DNA of 64,000 nucleotides from Lysobacter enzymogenes (GCF_017355525.1 NZ_CP067395.1:1426001-1490000); one strand, 5' to 3'; counted from the stretch's first letter, positions 12,301 through 20,215 are shown. Numbers and translations are program-made. Notes: generated by a model not told the origin, from the sequence alone.

Positions 12301-12896
12301 CGCTCGGCAGCGGCTACGCACGCAGCAAATGGGTGGCCGAACGGCTGCTGCGCGCCGGCGGCGAGCGCGGGCTGCCGTTCACCGTCTACCGTCCGACCCA
12401 CATCGCCGGCGCCGGCGGCGACGGCGCCTGCAACCTCAGCGACGCCTGGAGCCTGTTCGTGCAGGCGTGCTACCGGCTCGGCAACGCGCCGGACATCGAC
12501 CTGCGCATGAACTCGCTGGCGGTGGACCGCATGGCCGCGGCGATCGTCGAGCTGTCGCTGCGCGGCGACAGCGACGGCCGCAGCTTCAACCTCGCCGACC
12601 CGCACGGGTACCGGTTGGCCGACTGGATCGATTGCGCGTTGGAACAAACCGGCATGGCCGCGGCCAAGCGTCCGTACCCGCAGTGGTTGCGCGATTGCGC
12701 GGCGCACCCGGCGACTGCGGCGATCGCCTCGATCCTGCCGCCCGAGCTGAGCCCGCACGCCGACGCGGACGGCGAACCCGAGCAAAGCCCGATCGCCAAT
12801 GCCGTGGCCGAACGGCTCGATCCGGCGCGCTTCCCCGCTCTCGATCGCGACCACCTGCGCCGCTGCGCGCAGTGGTTGCGCCGCCACTGCGACTGA
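3327..12896 (+). CDS. Three-module NRPS with terminal reductase (A-T-C-A-T-C-A-T-R)
   Basis: This 3189-residue synthetase starts directly with an adenylation domain, so module 1 is a loading module. Approximate domains are A1 30-525 (YTSGSTG at 191), T1 (GGHS serine 576), C1 632-1065 (HHIACDG at 768), A2 1090-1615 (YTSGSTG at 1268) and T2 (Ser1670). They continue with C2 1730-2165 (HHIVADG at 1864), A3 2185-2705 (YTSGSTG at 2348), T3 (Ser2745) and R 2825-3189. The R domain has TGATGFLG at 2834 and Y2997-xxx-K3001, as in NAD(P)H thioester reductases that release aldehydes or alcohols. My hand-read specificity codes are A1 D-A-L-L-I-G-A-V-C, A2 D-V-Q-H-I-A-H-V-A (proline-like) and A3 D-A-F-T-L-G-A-V-C (unassigned, perhaps aromatic). 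There is no epimerase or MbtH. A GGAG box sits 12 bases before the ATG. Confidence 0.95.
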   Translation: MSRFEPTSPLNPAAAGHDAAHERAAFAGLQHRFERHAQRRPDAIALVHDGRRMRYGELNARANRLAQRLIDAGAGPDGLVALCVQRGFALPVAVLAVLKAGGAYVPFDPDYASARLAAMLADAAPPIALCDEAGRAALGAHALASLRVLDPLADSTCDPACDPDGGDERVWAARDPQVAGLRPHHLAYVIYTSGSTGAPKGVMVEHRNLIHLCATETARLGIDADSRIAQFASPGFDASVLELTMALAHGAQLHLAAAAQRASAEAFNRWFEDEGLTHALLPPAFLQGRALRFGRRPVLILGGEAPGPALVRELAAQATVVNAYGPTEITVCATQWIAPESAAVGDAPVPIGRALAGTRVYLLDADGRPVARGETGEIHIGGGGVARGYLGQPELSAGRFLADPFAAEDGARMYRSGDLARELDDGALLFLGRNDDQIKLRGYRIELGEIQARLDEHPQVRECAVLAREDGAGEPQLLAYYAGAAAPAALRAFLAERLPGYMLPAAYVALPTLPLTGNGKLDRAALPAPADGDRARADYRPAQGADERALAQLWCELLGVGRVGRDDDFFALGGHSLTAARLRVRLRERDGVELPTAALFDHPTLAALAAQIGHLRAHDAGAPPLPPIEPAPRGATLAVSHAQQRLWFLHQLEPGEVRYNMPLRLELDGELDLAALRRALDAVYARHEALRTVFAAQDGEVRARLLPAASGLRLCEHDLRGLDDHAARLRELCEVDARTPFDLAAGPPIRARLIRTGECRHVLMLTQHHIACDGWSLHLLGRELGALYAAARAGEADPLPPLRVQYPDYAAWEQRWLHGERLAPQAEYWRATLAGAPGLLALPTDRPRPPRPAHAAGALPLRVDAARVERLQRLCRDHGCSLFMAVAAAWSLVLARLSGQDEVVIGTPSANRERAEIEPLLGFFVNTLALRVDFADEPDTARLLQRVRAAALGAQAHQDLPFEQVVELAQPERRVDRTPLFQALLAWQSNETGRFELPGLSVRASQPFAAVRFELELHVREHDGELIGELGYASELFDAATIERQLGGLHAALDAMCAQPSLAATRIDLLDAAQRAHVLGPLGRGEPEADAAAPECVHRLFERQARATPHATALIHGERRMDYAELDARAERLARRLRRCGAGADERIGLCAQRGFGVAVGALAALKAGAAYVPLDLSHPRERLAQVLADAAPVALLADGAGREALAGAVPGGARVLDLDAYAFGPLDATEKDAAGDPPHAGPGPEHPHPEGLHPEGPRPEHLAYVIYTSGSTGAPKGVTMPHAPLAQLLHWQRSALAPARRVLQFAATGFDVAFQEIFGALCSGAALVLIDAPQRLDMAALPALLGAHEVDRLHLPYIAAQSLAEAIEDCDDAALAGVRAHLREVIVAGEQLRLTPQLRRMLRRLPDCRLHNHYGPTETHVAVACALGPDLDAEPDHAPIGRPISGSRVYLLDRHRQPVPRGAAGELYLAGACVARGYLRRPGLEAERFLADPFAGGAARMYRTGDLARFRADGRLEFLGRNDQQIKIRGFRIEPGEIEARLAEHPQVRECAVIARERPDGQTALVAYAAPACTVGADWPAALRAHLAARLPDYMLPSAFVTVTALPATANGKLDARALPAPDPSAFAHAAFEAARGATETTLARLWQELLGVARVGRGDHFFDLGGHSLIAVRLLSRIGRAFAIELPLAELFARPRLADLAAAIDALAARTDGGAAAPMRPREPGDDDGALPLSPAQQRLWFLSQFDGNGANYHIPLALRLRGALDAAALRRALDRVFARHEGLRSVFVDRSGAPHARLLDPDSGIDWAQCDLRGDDDGEARLRERMDQAADAPFDLQRGPLLRARLFRLRDDEHVLSLVAHHIVADGWSLGVLMDELGALYAAFAAGAADPLPPLPLQYPDVAIWQRRHLDPARLRAQADYWRGALADAPALLELPADRPRPAQQSFAAGFVPLRLDAALTAALKRCGQRHGATLFMTLLAAWSAVLARVSGQDDLVVGAATGGRNRHETQTLIGFFVNTLALRIDLSGAPDAAALLARVRAAALDAQAHQDLPFEQVVDALQLPRRLDRTPLFQAMFAWQNEEDPVPRLPGLDARAEPLRLRWTKFDLELVLGERDGIVEGGLNYAAGLFDRATIERHRDYLLAALRAFAAQDPGAVAHWPLLPPHERAALLHERNRGEAAFDREQLLDAAFARQAARTPQADAVVHAGARLSYAELDARANRLAHALIERGVGRGDRVALGAQRGFGLIAGVLAILKAGAVYLPFDPVYPSARLGRILADAAPALALCDAAGRAALDAVAGDSDGAVAPPRLHLDDEALWSQGVAYAPQVPGRSGADLAYLIYTSGSTGAPKGVMVEHRNAAQLAAAQVRRFRLGRRSRVLQFNSIGFDASVFDLLMAFVRGGALYLPEPAERASAQAAMAFVRRHRITHATLPPALLQGQPVPRFEHRPTLLFGGEAPNPALMRALSAHARVVNAYGPTETTVCASAWTAPRDFAQAPDAPLPIGRPLANVRLYLLDAQRQPVPTGSVGELYIGGAGVARGYFGRPDLTAERFLDDPFDPRPGARMYRSGDLARYLSDGELLFLGRNDEQIKLRGFRIEPGEIQARLSEHPAVRDCAVIAREDRAGEPYLAAYLVADRTHPAAQGEDALAATLRAFLAERLPDYMRPTAFVRIDALPLTAHGKLDRRALPAPGGDDFAHAAYQPPQPGEERRLAALWRELLGVERVGRHDDFFELGGHSLRAVQLAARLGEEFDAQVPVRELFAHSRLDRMAALLHAHAGAAVGDAAFDGVAADGADLDAEAALDPAIDGAGLRAAAAAADCRELLLTGATGFLGAFLLQALLQATSARVHCLVRCADPADGRRRLETALAALGLDGVADPARVAIVPGDLAQPRLGLSESGFDALSERIDAIYHNGAWVNSLHGYAALKPANVGGTIEVMRLAARTRRKHVHYVSTLSTVPAPAQVRALGAPAGDEEALARCWRALGSGYARSKWVAERLLRAGGERGLPFTVYRPTHIAGAGGDGACNLSDAWSLFVQACYRLGNAPDIDLRMNSLAVDRMAAAIVELSLRGDSDGRSFNLADPHGYRLADWIDCALEQTGMAAAKRPYPQWLRDCAAHPATAAIASILPPELSPHADADGEPEQSPIANAVAERLDPARFPALDRDHLRRCAQWLRRHCD

Positions 12897-12938
12897 TCCG
12901 CTGTCATTCCCCTTCCAACCACCGATCGTGACGACACC

Positions 12939-15677
12939 ATGGACGAGCTGCGTACGAATCCCAACCCGGCGCCCGCCGGCGCCACCCGCGCCGATCGCGG
13001 CGACGTTGCCGCCGGTGCGCCCGCACCGCGATGCGAAACCGACATCGTCGGGTTCGCGCACGGCGAATCCAGCCCGATGCGCGCCGAGACCGACGCGTCC
13101 GCGGCCGACGCAGCGCTGGCGTATTGGCGCCGCGCGCTGAGCGGCGCGCCGGCGCGGCTGGACTTGCCGACGCGGCAACCGCGCCCGGCGCAAGCGTGCA
13201 TCGACGGCGCGATGCTGCCGCTGCGGATCGACGCCGCGCTCGCCGACGCGCTGCGGCGGCGCGCGGACCGCGACGGCAGCGGTCTGTTCGCGCTGGTGCT
13301 GGCCGCGTGGGCGTTGGTGCTCTCCCGGCTTTCCGGCCAGGACGATATCGTCGTCGGCGCGTCCGACGCGCAGCGCGAACCGGCCGGCGGCCCGCCGCCC
13401 GACGAGGTCTGCGCCGACGCCCTGGCGCTGCGCATCGACCTGTCCGGCGATCCCGAAGCCGGCGAACTGATCGCCCGCGTCCGCCGCTGCGCGCTCGAAG
13501 CCCGGGATCGCGCGTTGCCGCTCGAGCGCGTGGCCGAAGCGCTGATCCCGCCGCACCGCGCCGACCGCGCGCCGCTGTTCCAGGCCCTGTTCGCCTGGCA
13601 GGACGGGCACGCCGCAGCTGCGACGCCGTCGGGCACCGACGCGTCGGCGCACAGCGCCGGACTCGATCTCGAACTTCGGCTCGGCGAACGCGACGGCGGC
13701 CTGACCGGCGGCTTGCGCTACGCCACCGCGTTGTTCGATGCCGCGATGATCGAACGCCACCGCGGCTACCTGCTCGCCGCGCTGCGCGCCTTCGCCGACG
13801 ACGTCGCCGGGCCGGCCGCCGGCATCGACCTGCTCGACGCCGACGAGCGCAGGCTGCAATTGCACGATTGGAACCGCACCGACGCCGACTATCCGCGCGA
13901 CGCCTGCTTCCACGCCTTGTTCGAACAGCAGGCGCGGCGCACGCCGGACGCGGCCGCGCTCGAACACGCCGGCGCCGCACTGAGCTACGCCGCGCTCGAC
14001 GCCGCCGGCAATCGTCTGGCCCGGCGCCTGCTCGCCGCCGGCGTGGCGCCCGACCGGCGCGTGGTCTTGTGCGCGCGGCGCGGCTTCGACGCGATCGTCG
14101 CGATCCTGGCCGTGCTCAAGGCCGGCGGCGCCTACGTGCCGCTGGATCCCGCCCACGTCAGCGCACGCAGCCTGCGCGTGCTCGCCGACGCCGCGCCGGT
14201 GTGCGTGCTGACCGATGCCGAAGGCGGCCGCGCCCTGGCGGCAGTCGGCGATATCGGCGCGTGGCCGCAGCTGACGATCGACGGTGCGGCAGCGGCGAGC
14301 GACGGCGACGCGGCGCCGCTGCGAACCGACGTCCGCCCCGAGCATCTGGCCTACATCGTCTACACCAGCGGCTCCACCGGCGAGCCCAAGGGCGCGATGA
14401 TCGAACACCGCAACCTGGTCCAGTTCGCCCACAGCCAGGCCGAACGCTTCGGCATCGGCGAACGCAGCCGGATCGGTCAGTTCGCGTCGCTAAGCTTCGA
14501 CGCCAGCCTGATCGAGATCGGCCTGAGCCTGATCCGTGGCGCGACGCTGTGCATCCCCAGCGAGCGCGAACGCGCCGACGCCGACGCGTACCTGGACTGG
14601 ATCGCGCGCGAACGCATCGGCTTGAGCTATATGCCGCCGGCGTTCCTGCAGGGACGCGATCGCTTCCCCGACTTCGCGGCCGCGCCGACGTTCCTGGTCG
14701 GCGGCGAAGCGGTGCCGCCGGGCCTGCTGAGCGCCTTGCGACGCGGCGGCGCGCGCCCGGTGAACGTGTACGGCCCGACCGAAACCACGGTGCTGGCCAC
14801 CGCCTGGGAACCGCCGCCGCACTGGCCCGGCGACGCGCCCACACCGATCGGCCGGCCGCTGGCCAACACCCGCGCCTATGTGCTCGACGCGCAGCGCCGG
14901 CCGTTGCCGCTGGGCGCGCCGGGCGAGCTGTATCTCGGCGGCGCCGGGGTCGCGCGCGGCTACCTCGGCCGCCCCGACCTCGACGCCCAACGCTATTTTC
15001 CCGATCCCTTCGACCCGGCGCCGGGCGCGCGCATGTACCGCAGCGGCGATCTGGTGCGCTATCGCGACGACGGCGAACTGATGTTCCTCGGCCGCAACGA
15101 CGGCCAGGTCAAGCTGCGCGGCTACCGCATCGAACTGGGCGAAATCGAAGCGCGCCTGCGCGAACACGCGGCGGTGCGCGAGGCCGCGGTGCTGCTGCGC
15201 GAGGACGAGCCCGGGCGTAAACGACTGGTGGCCTATGTGGTCGCCGCCGCGGCCGGCGAAGGCGAGCTCGCGACCGCGCTGCGCACGCATCTGATCCCGC
15301 GCCTGCCCGGCTACATGCTGCCGGCCGCGTACGTGCGCCTGGACGCGCTGCCGCTCAATCCGAACGGGAAGCTCGACCGCCGCGCCCTGCCCGCCCCCGG
15401 CGCCGATGCGTTCGCGCGCCGCGCTTACGCGCCGCCGCAAGGCGAGCTGGAAACCCTGCTCGCGCAGTGGTGGCAGGAGTTGCTGCACAGCGACCCGGTC
15501 GGCCGCGGCGACGACTTCTTCGAACTCGGCGGCCATTCGCTGCTGGCGATGCGGCTGCTCGCGCGCTTGCGCGAGGAACTCGGCGTGGCGGTGGCGCCGT
15601 CGCTGCTGTTCCGCCGCCCGCGCCTGGCCGGTTTCGCCGAGGCGCTGTTGGCCGCGGCCCTGCAGGATCACGACTGA
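12939..15677 (+). CDS. NRPS with half condensation domain (C-terminal lobe)-A-T
   Basis: This 912-residue protein starts 42 bases after the upstream NRPS stop. About 60 linker residues lead into condensation-domain sequence only from the YWRRALSGAP motif (Y62) onward, residues 62-295. The N-terminal lobe with the HHxxxDG catalytic motif is absent, and the 42-base gap cannot hold it. The A domain (310-815) has YTSGSTG at 475 and a complete core, and T has its phosphopantetheine serine at 867. The hand-read code is D-A-I-Y-L-G-V-V-L, which I cannot assign. Functionally this should be an initiation module with a vestigial or structural half-C. The short C-terminus could dock with the next NRPS. 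An assembly error removing about 600 bases is a less likely explanation. Confidence 0.92.
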   Translation: MDELRTNPNPAPAGATRADRGDVAAGAPAPRCETDIVGFAHGESSPMRAETDASAADAALAYWRRALSGAPARLDLPTRQPRPAQACIDGAMLPLRIDAALADALRRRADRDGSGLFALVLAAWALVLSRLSGQDDIVVGASDAQREPAGGPPPDEVCADALALRIDLSGDPEAGELIARVRRCALEARDRALPLERVAEALIPPHRADRAPLFQALFAWQDGHAAAATPSGTDASAHSAGLDLELRLGERDGGLTGGLRYATALFDAAMIERHRGYLLAALRAFADDVAGPAAGIDLLDADERRLQLHDWNRTDADYPRDACFHALFEQQARRTPDAAALEHAGAALSYAALDAAGNRLARRLLAAGVAPDRRVVLCARRGFDAIVAILAVLKAGGAYVPLDPAHVSARSLRVLADAAPVCVLTDAEGGRALAAVGDIGAWPQLTIDGAAAASDGDAAPLRTDVRPEHLAYIVYTSGSTGEPKGAMIEHRNLVQFAHSQAERFGIGERSRIGQFASLSFDASLIEIGLSLIRGATLCIPSERERADADAYLDWIARERIGLSYMPPAFLQGRDRFPDFAAAPTFLVGGEAVPPGLLSALRRGGARPVNVYGPTETTVLATAWEPPPHWPGDAPTPIGRPLANTRAYVLDAQRRPLPLGAPGELYLGGAGVARGYLGRPDLDAQRYFPDPFDPAPGARMYRSGDLVRYRDDGELMFLGRNDGQVKLRGYRIELGEIEARLREHAAVREAAVLLREDEPGRKRLVAYVVAAAAGEGELATALRTHLIPRLPGYMLPAAYVRLDALPLNPNGKLDRRALPAPGADAFARRAYAPPQGELETLLAQWWQELLHSDPVGRGDDFFELGGHSLLAMRLLARLREELGVAVAPSLLFRRPRLAGFAEALLAAALQDHD

Positions 15678-15687
15678 GGAACATGCC

Positions 15688-18600
15688 ATGACCTTGATCA
15701 AAGCCATCCTCGGCCGGCTCGATCCGGCGCAGATCGAACACCTGCGCGAACTGCGCCGCGAGCTCGGCCTGGACGCCGCCGGCACCGCCGAACCGGCGTT
15801 GGCGCCGCGCGCGCACGACGGCGACGCGCTGCCGATGTCGTCGGCGCAACAGCGGCTGTGGTTCCTGACCCAGCTGGACGGCGCAAGCGCCAGCTACCAC
15901 GTGCCCTTGGCCGTGCGTCTGCGCGGCGCGCTCGACCGCGCGGCGCTCGCGCGCGCGCTCGATGCGTTGTTCGCCCGCCAGCAGGCGCTGCGCAGCGTAT
16001 TTCCCGCGCGCGACGGCGAGCCGGTCGCGCAGTTGCTGCCGGCCGCGCACGGCCTGCCGCTGCGCGAGCGCGACCTGCGCGCAGGCGGCGATCCCGAGGT
16101 CGCCCGCGCGGCGCTTGCCGCTGCGGAACTGCACGCCCCGTTCGATCTCGCCGCCGGCCCGCTGGTGCGCGCCACGCTGTTCCGTCTGGGCGACGAGGAT
16201 TACGAACTGCTGCTGATCCAACACCACATCGTCTGCGACGGCTGGTCGATGGACGTGCTCGCGCGCGAACTCAGCGCGCTCTACAACGCGTTCGCCGCCG
16301 GCCGCGCCGATCCGCTGCCGCCGTTGGCCCTGCACTACTGCGATTACGCCGCCTGGCAGCGCGGCGGCGCCGACAGCCCGCGGCTGCGCGCGCAAAGCGA
16401 CTACTGGCAACAGCGTCTCGCCGGCGCGCCGCAGCGCCTGGAACTGCCCACCGACCGGCCGCGTCCGGCGCAGCAGTCCTTCGCCGCCGCGAGCGTGCCG
16501 CTGCGCCTGGACGCGCACGACACCGCCGCGCTCAAGCGGCGCGCCCGCAGCCGCGGCGCCAGCGCGTTCATGGCCGTGCTGGCGGCGTGGTCGGCGCTGC
16601 TCGCGCGCCTGTCCGGCCAGGACGAAGTCGTCGTCGGCACGCCCGCCGCCAATCGCAGCCAGGCCTTGCTGCAGCCGCTGATCGGTTTCTTCGTCAATAC
16701 CCTGGCCCTGCGCGTGGACGTGGCCGGCTGGGCCAGTCTGGGCGAATTGCTCGAACGCGCGCGCGACGCCGCGCTGGAAGCGCAGGACCGCCAGGATCTG
16801 CCGTTCGAGCGCGTGGTCGAGCGCTTGCAGCCGCAGCGCCGGCTCGACGCCACGCCGCTGTTCCAGGTCATGCTGGCCTGGCAGAGCAACGCGCCGCCGG
16901 TGTTCGCCTTCGACGGCGTGCGCGCCGATCCGCCGCGGCTGACCGGCGACACGCTCAGGGTCGACCTGGAACTGCATCTGCACGAGGACGACGACGGCAT
17001 CGTCGGCGAACTGCAGTACAGCACCGCGCTGTTCGACGCCGCCACCATGCGCCGCCACGTCGGTTATCTGCTGACCCTGCTGCGGGCGATGAGCGCCGAC
17101 GACAGCCGCGCGCCGGCGTCGGTGGAACTGCCGGATGCGGCCGAGCTCGCGTTGCAGTTGCACGAATTCAACCGCAGCGCCGCGGCGCCGGCGACGCACG
17201 AGGGCGTGCACCGCGCGTTCGAGCGGCAGGCCCGCGCCACGCCCGCGGCGATCGCGCTGGTCCACGGCGAGCAACGGCTCGACTACGCCGCGCTCGACCG
17301 CCTCGCCGAACGCCTGGCGGCGCGCCTGTGCGCGGCCGGCCTGGGCCGCGGCGGCATCGTCGCGTTGTGTTTGCAGCGCGGCATCGCGCCGGTGGTGGCG
17401 ATGCTGGCTACGCTCAAGGCCGGCGGCGCGTATTTGCCGCTGGATCCTGATTATCCACGCGAACGTCTCGGACGGATCCTCGCCGATGCCGGCGCGACGC
17501 TGCTGCTCGCCGACGAAGCCGGGCGCGACGCCTTGGCCGACTGCGGCGCGGCGCTGCCGCCGATGCTCGATCCGCACGACCGGGACTTCGCGGATGGCGC
17601 CATTGCCGACGACCGCTTCGGCGACGATCCCGAAGCGCCGGCCTACCTCATCTACACCTCCGGCTCCACCGGCGTACCCAAAGGCGTGCTGATGCCGCAC
17701 CGCCCCTTGCTCAACCTGCTGCGCTGGCAGGCGCGCACGCTGCCGCCGGCGCAAACCACGCTGCAATACGCCGCGCTCGGCTTCGACGTGGCGTTCCAGG
17801 AAATCTTCGGCTGCCTCGGCCAGGGCGGAACGCTGGTGCTGGTCGACGCGCCGCTGCGCTTCGATTTCCCCGCCCTGCTCGCGCAGCTGTGCGCGCAGCG
17901 GGTGCAGCGTCTGCATCTGCCGTACATCGCGCTGCAAGGGCTGGCCGAAGCCGTCGTCCAGTGCGATGCGGCGCAGGCGCAGGAACTCGACCGGCACTTG
18001 CGCGATGTCGCGGTGGCCGGCGAAGCGCTGCGGATCACTCCGCAGATCCGCCGCATGTTCGAACGGCTCGGCAGCGCGCGCCTGCACAATCATTACGGGC
18101 CCAGCGAAACCCACGTCGCTACCGCCCACACCTTGCCGCGCGAGCCCGCGCATTGGCCCGAGCTGCCGCCGATCGGCCAGCCGATCGACCGCGCGCGCGT
18201 CTACCTGCTCGATCCGCAGCGACGCCCGGTGCCGCTCGGCGCGGCCGGCGAGCTCTACATCGGCGGCGACGCGGTCGCGCAAGGCTATCGCGGCCAGCCG
18301 CAGCTTACGGCCGAACGCTTCCTCGCCGATCCCTTCGCCGCGACCGGCGACGACGCCGCGCCGCGCATGTACCGCAGCGGCGATCTGGCCCGCTACCGCA
18401 ACGACGGCAGCCTGCTGTTTCTCGGCCGCAACGACCGCCAGATCAAGATCCGCGGCTTCCGGGTCGAACCCGGCGAAATCGAAGCGCAGCTGGCCGGCCA
18501 GCCCGGCGTCGCCGAGACCGCGGTCGTCGCGCGCGAAGACCGGCCTGGCGAAACCCGTCTGGTCGCCTACGTGGTGCCGACCGATCCTTCGCTTCCGCAT

Positions 18601-20205
18601 GCGCAACTCGCCGCCGAACTGCGCGCCGCGGTCGCCGCGGCGCTGCCCGACTACATGCGGCCGGCGGCCTTCGTCGCCTTGCCGCGGCTGCCGCTGACGC
18701 CGAACGGCAAGCTCGACCGCGATGCGCTGCCGGCGCCGGACGGCAGCGATCTGGCCCGGCGCAGCGCGCAGCCGCCGCGGCCCGGCGCAGAAACCGAACT
18801 GGCGCAGATCTGGCGCGCCCTGCTCGGCGTCGAAGCGATCGGCCGCGACGATCACTTCTTCGAGCTCGGCGGGCACTCGCTGCTGGCCGCAAGGCTGGCC
18901 GCGCAACTGAGCCAGCGCGCGAACGCGCCGGTGCCGGTGCGTCAGGTGTTCCTGCGCCCGCTGCTGCGCGAGATGGCCGCGCTGCTGACATCGGCCGCGC
19001 CTGCGTCCGCGCATTCGCCGCTCGACCTCGCCGCCGAAGCGAGGCTGCCCGACGACCTGCGCGGCCACGGCCCGGCGCGCGCGCAGAGCGCACCGCAACG
19101 GGTGCTGCTGACCGGCGCCAACGGTTTCCTCGGCGCTTATCTCTTGCGCGAATTGCTGCGGCGCACGCCGGCGCGCGTGCACTGCCTGCTGCGTTGCGCC
19201 GATGCCGCGCAGGGCCGCCTGCGCCTGCGCAACGCGTTGAGCGCATTCGGCCTGGACGCGGACTGCGACCTCGATCGGATCGACATCGAACCCGGCGACC
19301 TCGCCGCGCCCGCGCTGGGTTTGACGCCCGAGCGCTTCGACGCGCTCGGCGAACGCCTCGACGCGATCTACCACAACGGGGCCTGGGTCCACTCGCTGCA
19401 TCCTTACCGCACGCTCAAGCCGGCCAATGTGCTCGGCACGCTGGAGGTGATGCGGCTGGCCGCGCGCGGCGCGCCGACCCGCGTGCACTACGTGTCCACC
19501 GTCGCCGCGCTGTCGCCGCGCGATCCGCTCGCGGACGCCGATCTCGACGAAGAAACGCTGCTCGCGCGCTGGCAAGGCCTGCGCACCGGTTACGCGCAAA
19601 GCAAATGGACCGCCGAACGGCTGCTGCGCGCCGGCGCCGCGCGCGGCCTGCCGTTCGCGGTGTACCGCCCCACCCACATCAGCGGCGACAGCGCCACCGC
19701 GCTCGGCAACGACCGCGACAGCTGGAGCCTGTTCGTCGACGCCTGCCTGCGCCACCGCTGCGTGCCGACGCTGGAGGCCGCGCTGAACTGGCTGCCGGTG
19801 GACTGGATGAGCGCGTTCCTGGTCGAGCTGTCGCTGCGCGAGGGCCTGGACGGACGCAGCCTCAACCTGATCCATCCGCATTCGTTCCCGTTCGCGCGCC
19901 TCGCCGACGCCATCGCCGCCAGCGACGGCGCGCGGGTGCGGCGGGTCGATTATCGCGACTGGCTCGCGCTCGTCGCCGCCGACCCGGCCAGCGCCGAGGT
20001 CGCCGCGGTGCTGTCGGCCGATGCGGCCGACGCGACCGGCGCGACCGGCGTAACCGCCGCGACCGCCGCGTTCGAAGATCCGCGCATCGGCAACGCCGTC
20101 GCCGAACTGATCGGGCAGGCGCGCTGCCCGCCGCTCGACGACGCGCTGCTGCGCGCCTACGTGGACGGCCGCAACCACGCGCTGGCTGCGCGCCGCGGGG
20201 GCTGA
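15688..20205 (+). CDS. NRPS elongation/termination module C-A-T-R
   Basis: This 1505-residue synthetase begins 10 bases after the previous stop, with a GAGGA box overlapping that stop. A short, partly helical N-terminal tail (residues 1-35) may be a docking element. Domains are C 50-485 (HHIVCDG at 179), A 505-1010 (YTSGSTG at 656), T (GGHS serine 1064) and R 1135-1505. The R domain has TGANGFLG at 1142 and Y1302-xxx-K1306. The A-domain code reads D-V-Q-H-A-A-H-V-A, very close to the second A domain of the first NRPS and to published proline codes. With the preceding half-C-A-T protein it resembles the two-protein A-T plus C-A-T-R design that makes dipeptide aldehydes, such as the NpsA/NpsB tilivalline system. 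It is convergent with a LysR gene. Confidence 0.95.
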   Translation: MTLIKAILGRLDPAQIEHLRELRRELGLDAAGTAEPALAPRAHDGDALPMSSAQQRLWFLTQLDGASASYHVPLAVRLRGALDRAALARALDALFARQQALRSVFPARDGEPVAQLLPAAHGLPLRERDLRAGGDPEVARAALAAAELHAPFDLAAGPLVRATLFRLGDEDYELLLIQHHIVCDGWSMDVLARELSALYNAFAAGRADPLPPLALHYCDYAAWQRGGADSPRLRAQSDYWQQRLAGAPQRLELPTDRPRPAQQSFAAASVPLRLDAHDTAALKRRARSRGASAFMAVLAAWSALLARLSGQDEVVVGTPAANRSQALLQPLIGFFVNTLALRVDVAGWASLGELLERARDAALEAQDRQDLPFERVVERLQPQRRLDATPLFQVMLAWQSNAPPVFAFDGVRADPPRLTGDTLRVDLELHLHEDDDGIVGELQYSTALFDAATMRRHVGYLLTLLRAMSADDSRAPASVELPDAAELALQLHEFNRSAAAPATHEGVHRAFERQARATPAAIALVHGEQRLDYAALDRLAERLAARLCAAGLGRGGIVALCLQRGIAPVVAMLATLKAGGAYLPLDPDYPRERLGRILADAGATLLLADEAGRDALADCGAALPPMLDPHDRDFADGAIADDRFGDDPEAPAYLIYTSGSTGVPKGVLMPHRPLLNLLRWQARTLPPAQTTLQYAALGFDVAFQEIFGCLGQGGTLVLVDAPLRFDFPALLAQLCAQRVQRLHLPYIALQGLAEAVVQCDAAQAQELDRHLRDVAVAGEALRITPQIRRMFERLGSARLHNHYGPSETHVATAHTLPREPAHWPELPPIGQPIDRARVYLLDPQRRPVPLGAAGELYIGGDAVAQGYRGQPQLTAERFLADPFAATGDDAAPRMYRSGDLARYRNDGSLLFLGRNDRQIKIRGFRVEPGEIEAQLAGQPGVAETAVVAREDRPGETRLVAYVVPTDPSLPHAQLAAELRAAVAAALPDYMRPAAFVALPRLPLTPNGKLDRDALPAPDGSDLARRSAQPPRPGAETELAQIWRALLGVEAIGRDDHFFELGGHSLLAARLAAQLSQRANAPVPVRQVFLRPLLREMAALLTSAAPASAHSPLDLAAEARLPDDLRGHGPARAQSAPQRVLLTGANGFLGAYLLRELLRRTPARVHCLLRCADAAQGRLRLRNALSAFGLDADCDLDRIDIEPGDLAAPALGLTPERFDALGERLDAIYHNGAWVHSLHPYRTLKPANVLGTLEVMRLAARGAPTRVHYVSTVAALSPRDPLADADLDEETLLARWQGLRTGYAQSKWTAERLLRAGAARGLPFAVYRPTHISGDSATALGNDRDSWSLFVDACLRHRCVPTLEAALNWLPVDWMSAFLVELSLREGLDGRSLNLIHPHSFPFARLADAIAASDGARVRRVDYRDWLALVAADPASAEVAAVLSADAADATGATGVTAATAAFEDPRIGNAVAELIGQARCPPLDDALLRAYVDGRNHALAARRGG

Positions 20206-20215
20206 GCGGCTTCGC

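Noticed and set aside
12897..12938. Missing half of the C domain as a frameshifted fragment
   Set aside because: The gap to the upstream NRPS is 42 bases, far too short for the about 195 missing residues, and the reductase upstream is intact.
15355..20178. A 1607-codon minus-strand frame opposite the third NRPS
   Set aside because: Same shadow effect; no start signal or domain resemblance, and it is fully overlapped by a well-supported NRPS gene.
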